Part shown: piece after piece, positions 33,327 to 45,126 of the stretch | Position numbering within the stretch: the first letter of the stretch is position 1 | Layout: each line of letters opens with the position of its first letter | From: Bathymodiolus brooksi | Taxonomy: Eukaryota > Mollusca > Bivalvia > Mytilida > Modiolidae | Assembly (NCBI GenBank): GCA_963680875.1 | Contig: OY804586.1 | Span: 50,282,203 to 50,346,202 of the forward strand | DNA: 64,000 nucleotides | Reading direction: 5' to 3' | The notes under the pieces: model-generated | The model's database searches: none | Told to the model about the DNA's origin: nothing | What the model saw: only the letters and a program-made list of their open reading frames with translations | Position numbers and translations under genes: made by a program

Positions 33327-33447
33327 TTAACGCAAGAATAAAATAAATCAGGAAAAAAAACCAGCTCGTTTACCAAAGCAAAAAATACAGAAAAGACTCA
33401 AAAAAAATATTAACGAAACGAACCGAAAAAAATAATTGTATGCTTAC

Positions 33448-33605
33448 CTTTCAATTTCCACAGCTACTGCCAGTACTGGATGTTTTAGACAAGACTGGTT
33501 ATGCGTCAGGTTATGTCAGTTTATATAGATATAATTCTTATATGATTTACATAATTAGAAATCCTATACTCTGATTGGGTATAAGCGCTTATGGAGGCGG
33601 GGTTT
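33448..33605 (-). promoter_or_regulatory. Candidate RNA polymerase II promoter and 5' UTR exon, minus strand
   Basis: Reading the minus strand: a GC box (CCCCGCCTCC, 33593-33602), a CCAAT box (33574-33578), a TATA box (CTATATAAA, 33520-33528), then about 70 bases ending in a strong donor AAAG/GTAAGC (exon end 33448). The order and spacing are those of a classical promoter. The first exon has no ATG, so it would be 5' UTR. The next confident same-strand gene is the FReD gene, 4.3 kb downstream; the link is inference. Confidence 0.45.
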
Positions 33606-33662
33606 TGTCAGTTTATTTTTGATAGACGATGTTCAGCGGACTACTTTTTTCGTAATGTAAAC

Positions 33663-33687
33663 AAAATGGCGGCTTGGATTCTCGATA
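33663..33687 (+). promoter_or_regulatory. Plus-strand start-site motif opposite the promoter
   Basis: AAAATGGCGGC matches both a YY1 site and a good start context. The frame (MAAWILD) runs 22 bases into a donor ATA/GTAAGA. It may mark a divergent gene start, but no second exon was found downstream before the duplicated block. Confidence 0.25.
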
Positions 33688-33784
33688 GTAAGAAAAGATA
33701 AAAGAAACAATGTTTATTGTTAATAATCGACAATTATTGTTAGATATGAAATAAAAAAATAAATGCCAATGAAAAAAAAGCTTG

Positions 33785-33990
33785 TATTGTTGACATATCA
33801 ACAAAATCCGGAAAAAAATACTTAAGACAACCGTCTATCAACTTTGACTTTTGTAATATATCGTCATCCTGTGACGTTGCTTACAAGGGACGCTGATTGA
33901 CACAAGCTGGTTACTGATTTATTTTACGATTTTGTGGGCATTTTACTTGTTTGAGTAGCTAAATGCAAAATACCGTCAAATTTGAAAATA
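33785..33990 (-). repeat. Single-unit relative of the 44 bp array element
   Basis: The minus strand reads CAGTAACCAGCTTGTGTCAA, one 44 bp-like unit (TCAGCGTCCCTTGTAAGCAACGTC), then TTACAAAAGTCAAAG, GGTTGTCTTAAG and TTTTTTTCCGG. The same order frames the 17-unit array at 55620-56510. Confidence 0.82.
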
Positions 33991-34157
33991 TCGGTAACTT
34001 AATTACTTCACCCTCTAGTTTAAAGTAGGAAATAAGGTTAGTTCATTTTGTTATTAATGGCCGACACACTTCGATGGAATGTATGTGTGCGTACTGGGGA
34101 TCTCCAAAGGTAAATTTTCAAAACAAATGGAAAAAAAACTTAGTTACAGAATTATAA

Positions 34158-34310
34158 GGAGTTTATTGATGTATAACCTGGACCAATTCACTCACAACCT
34201 TACATAAAAGTCCTTCGGACTTATTTGTTTGTGAGTGAATTAGTCCAGGTTATAGGACTTTTATGTAAGTTTGTGAGTGAATTGGTCCAGGTTATACATC
34301 AATAAACTCC
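34158..34310. repeat. Near-perfect foldback element with 56 bp arms
   Basis: The left arm 34158-34213 and right arm 34255-34310 are reverse complements apart from a two-base mismatch. The 41-base centre contains another, partial, right-arm copy (TTGTGAGTGAATTAGTCCAG). It would form a long cruciform or hairpin. Confidence 0.92.
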
Positions 34311-34526
34311 GGAAAAAATGCGTTTATTCCTATAATAATTGATGTATCTATTATTTATTCGGGTGTTATATCCTTGACAAAATAAAAAAATTGGCAAATA
34401 AACACCATACTATACACACTACTTATTTCCTGTTGTTTATGCATAATTAATCGTATAGACATCCGTTAACCAGACAAACGTACAACAATATTCACTACAC
34501 AATACAAATCACTTGACAATGTATTG

Positions 34527-34787
34527 TTTGTTTGTTTGTTTGATGGTATTTAATGCCACTTTCAACAATATTTAAGCTGTATCGCGGCGGTCAGTTTTAT
34601 TGGAGGAGTAAACCGGAGGACCCTGAGAAAACCACCGAGCTGTCGCAAGTCACTGACAAACTTTATCACATAATGTTGTACATCTCGCGCTGATCGAGAT
34701 TCGAACCCACAACATCAGTGGTGATAGGTACTGCTTGCATAGGTAGTTGTAAATCCAACTACCAACTACCATACGATCACGGCCACA
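34527..34787 (-). repeat. tRNA-derived SINE (duplicate of the one at 46-305)
   Basis: Same subfamily and same flanks as the copy at 46-305; it arose by segmental duplication, not by independent insertion. Confidence 0.88.
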
Positions 34788-34993
34788 AATATACATAATA
34801 ATTCCCAAATACGTGTTTTATGGACAGGCCATTAAATACACAGGCGCTCGTGGCACGGAATTACTACCCACTATTTTAACTTTCTGTTTATATATTTTAT
34901 TTTCAATAAAATTCGCATATTATTTCATCTATTTTTCCATAATATAACCTGTTCGTGTCAATATTTATACAATCTTATGTTAAGAGTGTATAT

Positions 34994-35178
34994 CAGGGGA
35001 GGATCCAGGGGGGGGGGGTCGCACCAGGCGCGCGTCCCCTAAAATTGGAAAAAATGTGATTTTTTGGCGTAAAATCGTGATTTTTCACACGAAGTACCCT
35101 AACATTTTCGCGCCTCCCTCCGCTCGGCGCAATTCTTTTAAGTGCGCCCTCTAACTTGAAATCCTGAATCCGTCCCTG
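34994..35178. mobile_element. MITE-like element (duplicate of 512-691)
   Basis: Left end CAGGGGAGGATCCAGG, right end CCTGAATCCGTCCCTG. A longer G-run follows the left end than in copy A. Confidence 0.65.
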
Positions 35179-36170
35179 TAAATAGGGTCGGCACATGCAA
35201 GTTGCTGTTAACATAAGATGGTATGAATGTGGACACGAAAAAGTTAAATTAAAGAAAAAGAGATGAAATAATAAAGAATTGTTATCCCATTCATTGTAGA
35301 AGGTAAAATAACCGCGACGCACGTGGTCGTTCAATCTTAGAAATCTATGTTTTGTTTCCTTAAGACAAGGTACATAATAATAAAGACTCGCTTCACTGTG
35401 TTCCAGCCATGATTATTCATAAATGTATATAGTAATTTTAAAGTTCTCCACAAGGTGACCAAATACTAATTCCAAGAGACAGAAATCAAAAGATTCTTTA
35501 CCACAGCCTCCCTGACTCCAAAAATCAGAAAATGAACACCATCATCCTAGTTACTTCAACAGAAAGACGAAATTTTCTGAAGGTATTACTTCAAAGTTTG
35601 ATAAAAATGCCCTAAGGCACATTAGGGCTCTGGATGGTAAGGACTTGAATTTTCTTAGTAGTGCTGAAATAAAAACGTAGATATCAAATTTAGTGCGCAC
35701 GACACGTTTCTTGAATAACCTTCATCAGGTGACGCTCCTACCGAAAGCGAAATAATTTAAAGTTTTGGGAGCAATGAATCCAAAGGGCCTAAACAGGATA
35801 GCCAGAATCGGCTAAGGTCACCTATGTTATATGGAGTTGAGGATGAATATCATTTTATTATTTTATGCTCCAGCCTCAACAATATCAGAAATAAAATGTT
35901 TGTCATTATTCTTAGTATTTTTTCCATCTTTTCATGTTTTGACTGATGAGAACAAGTTCCTTTATTTATTTCAATGTGAATAAATAATAAATAAGTTTTA
36001 TTTAAAGTCGAAACATGTACAACAAGTATAACACAAGCTCTAACGAGCACATAATGATTTAAAAAATATAAGGATGCAAACTAAAACATAATGAACTAAT
36101 AATAAAATGGATGCTAACTAAAGAAGATTATGATATTGTAGAAGTTATTGCGTTGGCCGACAGGCCAATG

Positions 36171-36456
36171 TTCATGGACGACAACGCTAGGCCACATAGA
36201 ACCCGAATTGTACAACATTTTTCTTACAGCAAGAAACTGTTCAGACAATTCCATGGCCTGCGATGTCGCCAGACATGAACCCTATAGAGCATGCATGGGA
36301 CTTTATTGGCCGAAAAATTAACCAACGCAATCCAAAATGTTAAAATATTGACGAATTAAGAACTGCTATCTTACAGGAGTGGCAACAGTCCCCCCAAGAA
36401 CGGCTTAGGCGTCTTGTGCCAAGCATGACGAGGCGTGTTACAGTAACTTCACAATA
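36171..36456 (+). pseudogene. Tc1/mariner-type transposase fragment, second copy
   Basis: Duplicate of 2018-2304 with the same frameshift near the T-run, and in addition a TAA within the NPKC-Q-NIDEL region. The shared frameshift shows the element was already dead before the duplication. Confidence 0.88.
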
Positions 36457-38159
36457 AACGCGGTGGATATACTCATTATTGATTTTAATGCCTTACACAT
36501 ACGCACAATAAATGCATTTAAAAGTTCTTAAAATCTGAAAACTTTGCATTTTAATGCAATGTTAAAAACTTCCATCAAAGACAAACTGGTTTTACGCCTG
36601 TTGTGAACCCCATTTTGGCCACGTCATAGTCACGTCTTTCATGATGATAAATACTTCGTAGATTGGTAATTTTAGAGCCCTTGCTGTAGTCTTTTAAGAA
36701 GTGTAAGAAAAATGGTGATATCTATTTTATTGTTTCAACAGTATTGATGTAAACAAATATATCGATAAAAATATAGGTTGGTGCTTAACTTTGGTCGGAG
36801 TGTATATATAAATCGAACATGAATGTTTTTAAAACGACTGTTTGGTATAGAAATGGTCATATTGGTATGCTATCTCAGATTAAGGTATAATTAAATTGGA
36901 AATAATAGCTGAAGGATATGATCAATTCCCCCCCTCCCCCACACCCGTAGTTTTGAAAGGGAAGGTGCTATCTTGTCCACGAGTACATGTGCACTATGTC
37001 TACTTTACACCCTGACCTATACCTAAAAATTGACAGCCCCGTGAGTGCCAGTTGAGAATGAAACTTTACAACAAAAGAGATGATTTTAATTTTCCCATTT
37101 GTGAATTATCCGTTTACAGGCGTTGATCCAGTCCCTAAAAAAATGATTGGCATGACTGGACAATGTGTATGTGTTCTGGTTATACATGTATGGGCATAAT
37201 ATAGTTTCGCTTGCTCATTTTTTGCATTTTTTTTAATTTCGTGATCTACGGTATTTGTTTGTACATGTAATATAAAAATCTTCCCTAGGATTACAAATTA
37301 TTGATCAATTTTAAAGCAGACGTCACAGTTTTCTGAAACTGGTCATGCATGCGGCGTTAAGTTTTGAATATTTTCCACCTGTACTTTTCCTTTCTGTTTG
37401 AGACATATCCATTTCCCCCTTCCTAATACCATTTCAAACATACGAATTAGTTCTTTCTCTTTTGAGCGAAGGGATATTGGGTAATGTGCATTGAACAAAA
37501 TCACACATATATTTTCCTGGAACAAGCAAAAGCCTTTGATTGCTGTTCTTCATATTGAAGTCGTAACAAGGCCTTACGTCATGAGCAAAATATCATACTT
37601 CATTGTACGTACCTTCGATGTGAAGCATCATGCCACACATGGTACAATTTTAATCAATTTCGGTTTAGAAAAGAGGTCCTATATTTTCTAATTCCCATGA
37701 GCTTGAGGGAGGCTTCGCCCTCCCGGTCTACCCACAGGGAGCTCCCCTGGACCCAGACCCCTCGCCAAGAAGTGGTATAAGGTGCAAATTATCTTGATGC
37801 AAAAAAAACCACGATCTCACCCTTAGTTTTGAACAAGAAATTTTGATAAAAATTTACTTTTAAGAAAAAATGCTGATTTTTCACGTAAAAAAATCTGATT
37901 TGAAAGATATGTTTCTAGTGGTGACTTGGACGAAAATAACTATTGAAAAGAGGAACTTTTGTGTTAAAATAGACTCCGAGTAGAGGAATGCTGGAAAATG
38001 AGATTTTGTTGTCGATTTGAAACGCCATCGGAAATTCCCGCCAATTATTTAGCGGGGAATTTTTCAGAGTTATATGCCCCTGTTTTGCAAAGGGAAACTA
38101 CTCATGAGAACTCAATCTTTGAACTCGCATCACCTTCTGTACGACTGACTGATTGTTTG

Positions 38160-41100
38160 CAATTCCCTCTTTGCGGAAAATGGAGCTATCGTTCGTAATT
38201 TGAATTATCATCCTTGGCAGTGGGTATATAGCATTTCCGGTTGCAAAAGTTGTCCTGGATGTTTTTAATAAATTGATTGAATAAATATTAAGTGCGAAAA
38301 AAAATGAAATGAATTGACGTAGATTCCAAGGCAACACTTGAAGACTTTCTAACTTTAAAAAAAAGACTGAATTTGCACAGTTTTTACGGAAATGTAATGA
38401 AAAAATCAGTGGTAACAAGAATGAGCTTGCGCTCCGACAAAGATGTAGAGACGTATCTTTTAAAAAGCCGGTCAGGTGACAATGAAAAAATGAGCTGCTA
38501 TAGACAGTTCAATAGAGGCTTTAACTTTTATAAAGAAAATTATATACACGACATTCTCTTTTTTTAAACTTGTATGAAAAAAAAGTTATTTACTTATTTA
38601 ACATATTTTTCTCTGGATTTGTAACATTTTTGTACAAATAACTCCAAATCTGTATTTTCATAATACCAATGAACATGTTATATAATTAACTTTCTGAAAT
38701 GTTTTGGATGATTGTCACCAGATTTTTCTGCAAAACGGAAATACTGCGCGATTTTCTTTGTTCACTGAAAGCGGGAATATTTTCTTTAAAAACGGTTTTC
38801 TCTACTTTCATTAAAAAGCGTATTTGATTTTTTGCATTACACTCAAGCGGTCGAAGACAAGGCAAGATAAATTTGAAATCATTTTAGAAATAATAGAATC
38901 TGTTGTTTCTTCGCCATTTGTAAAAGCAGAAGCGGATTCGGTAGAATATTGTGTACTGTGTTTGAAACGGTATGTGCGTCTTCATTAGCAATGTGCGCTT
39001 ATCAGATAGGTGAACACCTGCATCTAACATTTGTCGACCATCTCGACATGTAGTCAACAAGCAAATCCCAATATTCGGTTTCCGTCAGAGCAGATCCCAT
39101 TTTTTTCTGAATGAATAATGTCCCTTCTCTGGAATATTTTGAATAGGAAATAAAGCGATCACGAACGCGGCTTTGTTCTGTTTTTAATATACCAAGAACA
39201 AGCAATCGGTCTATCGTTTAAAAAACAATGGTGTACTTGGAGATCGCACCTCTTGTCCATTGAAACTTATCTGTCATATTAAAGATGTGTTTGTAGACAT
39301 ATGCACTTCTCGACCGCTACCCATGATTTCGGATACCGTCTAAGTACTGACGACAAATAGGTTATTTTGCAATAAATGCATTTACAGTCTCATAATCTTA
39401 CAGCCAAAATGCCGTTCTGAAGCTAAGCTTAACAATGTAGACAAACAAACAAAAGGACTGATGGGATTCGAACCATCTTCTAGAACTATCCATTCCATCA
39501 CAAGGGAGCGCCAATACGATCATGACTACTGTGCTCCCGCATTTAGTCAAGTAAATGTATTACTTAGTGTAGTGATGGGGTAAAATGCGAATTAGTATAC
39601 ATAGCAGACGATTTGATTTCTCAACTGCAGATTTAAGAAAAATAACTACCAAACACAAAGCAAAATATGAAAAAGGCTCTGATGGTTTGCTCTCGATTAA
39701 AACGACATGTGCTAAATTATTTTATTTTTAGTGATTATGACAGCTTACGTGATGTTCAAAAAAAAAAAAAAAAAAAAAACCACGACAGAACAGTTAATAT
39801 TGATAAAGTAAAATATGAAATTAACAGCTTGCATGTATATTCGTGTTATGATTTCATGTGTAAGAAAATATTCGTTGTGCGGCTTTCGAAAAATCAATAC
39901 AAATCTACTGTATACACTCAATTCTCATAATATGTAAAGAAAAACAAACTTAATATAAATATAGCCTCCATTTTTTTCACTTTAACCGAAATTAATAACG
40001 AAACACATTATGTTGCTAAAAAAAATAAAAAACAAAAAACCAAGAACCCCCCCCTCCCAAAAAAAACAAAAAGAAACAAACCAAAACTGCTCCGATAGGA
40101 TTCGCACTCTCAGTGTAAATCTGCAGGGGTCGCGAAGCAGCGACTATACGATCACGGCTATGGTACAGTGATCAAATTTGTAAGTTTTGTTGTCTTTTTT
40201 GTGGTATATAAGGTGTACCTGATGTAAATTGGTGCAACTCTATAATAAAGCAAATGATGCCTATATTTCATAAAATCATATTTAAGCATGTTTTCCATAA
40301 AAGGAAAAGTCTTTATATGTTACCAAAGGGAAAATGTATATGCATGCTAAAAAGGAAGTTTTGTGTTGCAAGTTTTTGATTTTTAACAATTGTAATTTTG
40401 TTTGTTTTCGTGTTTTTCTCATTTACACCAGCATTGAAAGCACTTGTATCTGCAAAAGTTTCTATTTTTTCTCTTAAGATCAGAGTCAAATCTTCATTTT
40501 CCCCATCCAGCTTTTGGAAGGAGCGGATGCCGGCTGTCTAACTCTACGCACTCGTCGCAACTTCGGCTGATTCCGCACCTTCATCAAACCTCGTCCGTAT
40601 TACGATAGCTCCCATTGGAACTACTCTCGGAAATCTTCAATGAAGGAGGTATTAAAATAATTTCACTTTCGAATATTCGTCCAATAATAATATATTTTCA
40701 TTCGTCGCAATGTCGACTGATTCCGTACCTTCATCAAAGACCAATATTTTTCAAAGCAAACTCTATACACTCATCTGTTGTCGCCATTTTAGAACTTATT
40801 CGCGGTGCGCAATGTTTGATTGAAGTGATACGATCTTCCGGCGAAGAAATGTGACGCGTAGACGCATATCAAATACCGCATTACAGCCGAGGTATTGAGG
40901 AAGCGAAGCGGACTCACCCGAGGTTTGCCGATTGAACTCTACGGTCATATTTCTACCCGACGTCTCTGACGTTTGGAAATGGCCAAATCCGGTAAAAACC
41001 CTAAATGTTCCTTTTTTATTACAAAATCCGCAGTGGAACCACAGAGTGAATAGTCATGAACCATGTATATAACTAAAGGTAAAATATTCAATTTCTTGAA

Positions 41101-41640
41101 CGGAGCCTGTGGGAATTTTTATGGGAATCTGCATTGATCTCTCGAAAAAAAAGAAAACAAACCTAAATATCATGCAAAAATAGACATCTTTTTAATAGAC
41201 TCCGAGCAGATAAAATATCTTGAACATTTCATGATTAAGATAATCCCCTGTAAAAGAAAATAAAACAAATGATTCCACTGCGAAAATCGGAATGAATTTT
41301 GCATACATCGTTATTAACGTCCGTAATTTTAACAGCAAAGCCGATTTTCGAGAAATGCTACATCTTTGAATATAAAACACTGAATTTGTTAATTATTACG
41401 GTCATTCAGGATATGAAATAAAAATACAGATCTCATAGAATCCACCGATATCGGCCGTTATTAAAAGCTAAATAAAATAATTCCAATAAATCGGATTTTA
41501 TTTGAATAAGAATACATAGTTTTTTCAATTTTTAAAACGTTTTGCGACGTTTACAGTTATGTAACCGGAAGCGTACATACCCTCTGTTAGGAAAAGATAA
41601 CTCGATTCAAGAACGATAACTCTAGTTATCGGAAATCGGC
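38160..41640. repeat. 3.4 kb tandem unit U1 (3481 bp)
   Basis: First of four head-to-tail units. It ends AACTCTAGTTATCGGAAATC, after which the sequence jumps back to the TTTGCGGAAAATGGAG start. It lacks the in-frame start for the 91-codon ORF seen in U2-U4 (a G replaces the expected base near 38305). tRNA-like stretch at 39458-39541. Confidence 0.93.
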
Positions 41641-44600
41641 AAATTTCCTTCTTTGCGGAAAATGGAGTTATCGTTTGTAATTTGAATTATCGTCCTTGGC
41701 AGTGGGCATATAGCATTTCCGGTTGCAAAAGTTTTCCTGGATGTTTTTAATAAATTGATTGAATTAAATAATAAGTGCGAAAAAATATGAAATTAATTGA
41801 CGTAGATTCCAAGGCAACACTTGATGACTTTCTAACTTTAAAAAAAAGACTGAATTTGCACAGTTTTTACGGAAATGTAATGAAAAAATCAGTGGTAACA
41901 AGAATGAGCTTGCGCTCCGACAAAGATGTAGAGACGTATCTTTTAAAAAGCCGGTCAGATGACAATGAAAAAATGAGCTGCTATAGACAGTTCAATAGAG
42001 GCTTTAACTTTTATGAAGAAAATTATATACACGACATTCTCTTTTTTTAAACTTCTATAAAAAAAAGTTATTTACTTATTTAACATAATTTTCACTGGAT
42101 TTGTAACATTTTTGTACAAATAACTCCAAATCTGTATTTTCATATTACCAATGAACATGTTACATAAATAACTTTCTGAAATGTTTTGGATGAATGTCAC
42201 CAGATTTTTCTGCAAAACGGAAATACTGCGCGATTTTCTTTGTTCACTGAAAGCGGGAATATTTTCTTTAAAAACGGTTTTCTCTACTTTCATTAAAAAG
42301 CGTATTTGATTTTTTGCATTACACTCAAGCGGTCGAAGACAAGGCAAGATAAATTTGAAATCATTTTAGAAATAATAGAATCTGTTGTTTCTTCGCCATT
42401 TGTAAAAGCAGAAGCGGATTCGGTAGAATATTTTGTACTGTGTTTGAAACGGTATGTGCGTCTTCATTAGCAATGTGCGCTTATCAGATAGGTGAACACC
42501 TGCATCTAACATTTGTCGACCATCTCGACATGTAGTCAACAAGCAAATCCCAATATTCGGTTTCCGTCAGAGCAGATCCCATTTTTTTCTGAATGAATAA
42601 TGTCCCTTCTCTGGAATATTTTGAATAGGAAATAAAGCGATCACGAACGCGGCTTTTTTCTGTTTTTAATATACCAAGAACAAGCAATCGGTCTATCGTT
42701 TAAAAAACAATGGTGTACTTGGAGATCGCACCTCTTGTCCATTGAAACTTATCTGTCATATTAAAGATGTGTTTTTAGACATATGCACTTCTCGACCGCT
42801 ACCCATGATTTCGGATACCGTCTAAGTACTGACGACAAATAGGTTATTTTGCAATAAATGCATTTACAGTCTCATAATCTTACAGCCAAAATGCCGTTCT
42901 GAAGCTAAGCTTAACAATGTAGACAAACAAACAAAAGGACTGATGGGATTCGAACCATCTTCTAGAACTATCCATTCCATCACAAGGGAGCACCAATACG
43001 ATCATGACTACTGTGCTCCCGCATTTAGTCAAGTAAATGTATTACTTAGTGTAGTGATGGGCTAAAATGCGAATTAGTATACATAGCAGACGATTTGATT
43101 TCTCAACTGCAGATTTAAGAAAAATAACTACCAAACACAAAGCAAAATATGAAAAATGTTCTGATGGTTTGCTCTCGATTAAAACGACATGTGCTAAATT
43201 ATTTTATTTTTAGTGATTATGACAGCTTACGTGATGTTCAAAAAAAAAAAAAAAAAAAAAACCACGACAGAATAGTTAATATTGATAAAGAAAAATATGA
43301 AATTAACAGCTTGCATGTATATTCGTGTTATGATTTCATGTGTAAGAAAATATTCGTTGTGCGGCTTTCGAAAAATCAATACAAATCTACTGTATACACT
43401 CAATTCTTATAATATGTAAAGAAAAACAAACTTAATATAAATATAGCCTCCATTTTTTTCACTTTAACCGAAATTAATAACGAAACACATTATGTTGCTA
43501 AAAAAAATAAAAAACAAAAAACCAAGAACCCCCCCCCCCCCAAAAAAAAAAACAAAAAGAAACAAACCTAAACTGCTCCGATAGGATTCGCACTCTCAGT
43601 GTAAATCTGCAGGGGTCGCGAAGCAGCGACTATACGATCACGGCTATGGTACAGTGATCAAATTTGTAAGTTTTGTTGTCTTTTTTGTGGTATATAAGGT
43701 GTACCTGATGTAAATTGGTGCAACTCTATAATAAAGCAAATGATGCCTATATTTCATAAAATCATATTTAAGCATGTTTTCCATAAAAGGAAAAGTCTTT
43801 ATATGTTACCAAAGGGAAAATGTATATGCATGCTAAAAAGGAAGTTTTGTGTTGCAAGTTTTTGATTTTTAACAATTGTAATTTTGTTTGTTTTCGTGTT
43901 TTTCTCATTTACACCAGCATTGAAAGCACTTGTATCTGCAAAAGTTTCTATTTTTTCTCTTAAGATCAGATTCAAATCTTCATTTTCCCCATCCAGCTTT
44001 TGGAAGGAGCGGATGCCGGCTGTCTAACTCTACGCACTCGTCGCAACTTCGGCTGATTCCGCACCTTCATCAAACCTCGTCCGTATTACGATAGCTCCCA
44101 TTGGAACTACTCTCGGAAATCTTCAATGAAGGAGGTATTAAAATAATTTCACTTTCGAATATTCGTCCAATAATAATATATTTTCATTCGTCGCAATGTC
44201 GACTGATTCCGTACCTTCATCAAAGACCAATATTTTTCAAAGCAAACTCTATACACTCATCTGTTGTCGCCATTTTAGAACTTATTCGCGGTGCGCAATG
44301 TTTGATTGAAGTGATACGATCTTCCGGCGAAGAAATGTGACGCGTAGACGCATATCAAATACCGCATTACAGCCGAGGTATTGAGGAAGCGAAGCGGACT
44401 CACCCGAGGTTTGCCGATTGAACTCTACGGTCATATTTCTACACGACGTCTCTGACGTTTGGAAATGGCCAAATCCGGTAAAAACCCTAAATGTTCCTTT
44501 TTTATTACAAAATCCGCAGTGGAACCACAGAATGAATAGTCATGAACCATGTATATAACTAAAGGTAAAATATTCAATTTCTTGAACGGAGCCTGTGGGA

Positions 44601-45126
44601 ATTTTTATGGGAATCTGCATTGATCTCTCGAAAAAAAAGAAAACAAAACTAAATATCATGCAAAAATAGACATCTTTTTAATAGACTCCGAGCAGATAAA
44701 ATATCTTGAACATTTCATGATTAAGATAATCCCCTGTAAAAGAAAATAAAACAAATGATTCCACTGCGAAAATCGGAATGAATTTTGCATACATCGTTAT
44801 TAACGTCCGTAATTTTAACAGCAAAGCCGATTTTCGAGAAATGCTACATCTTTGAATATAAAACACTGAATTTGTTAATTATTACGGTCATTCAGGATAT
44901 GAAATAAAAATACAGATCTCATAGAATCCACCGATATCGGCCGTTATTAAAAGCTGAATAAAATAATTCCAATAAATCGGATTTTATTTGAATAAGAATA
45001 CATAGTTTTTTCAATTTTTAAAACGTTTTGCGACGTTTACAGTTATGTAACCGGAAGCGTACATACCCTCTGTTAGGAAAAGATAACTCGATTCAAGAAC
45101 GATAACTCTAGTTATCGGAAATCGGC
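41641..45126. repeat. 3.4 kb tandem unit U2 (3486 bp)
   Basis: Full length. It carries uncharacterised ORFs: plus 41775-42050 (91 aa, starts MRKNMKLIDVDSKATLDDF), minus 42072-42347 (91 aa), minus 42484-42687 (67 aa, starts MLVLGILKTEKSRVRDRF), plus 44101-44340 (79 aa). None matches a family I know. The tight conservation between units reflects recent duplication, so it is not evidence of function. Confidence 0.93.

Noticed and set aside
33140..33376. Poly-Thr/His and poly-Val/Cys ORFs
   Set aside because: Translations of a (CA)n microsatellite.
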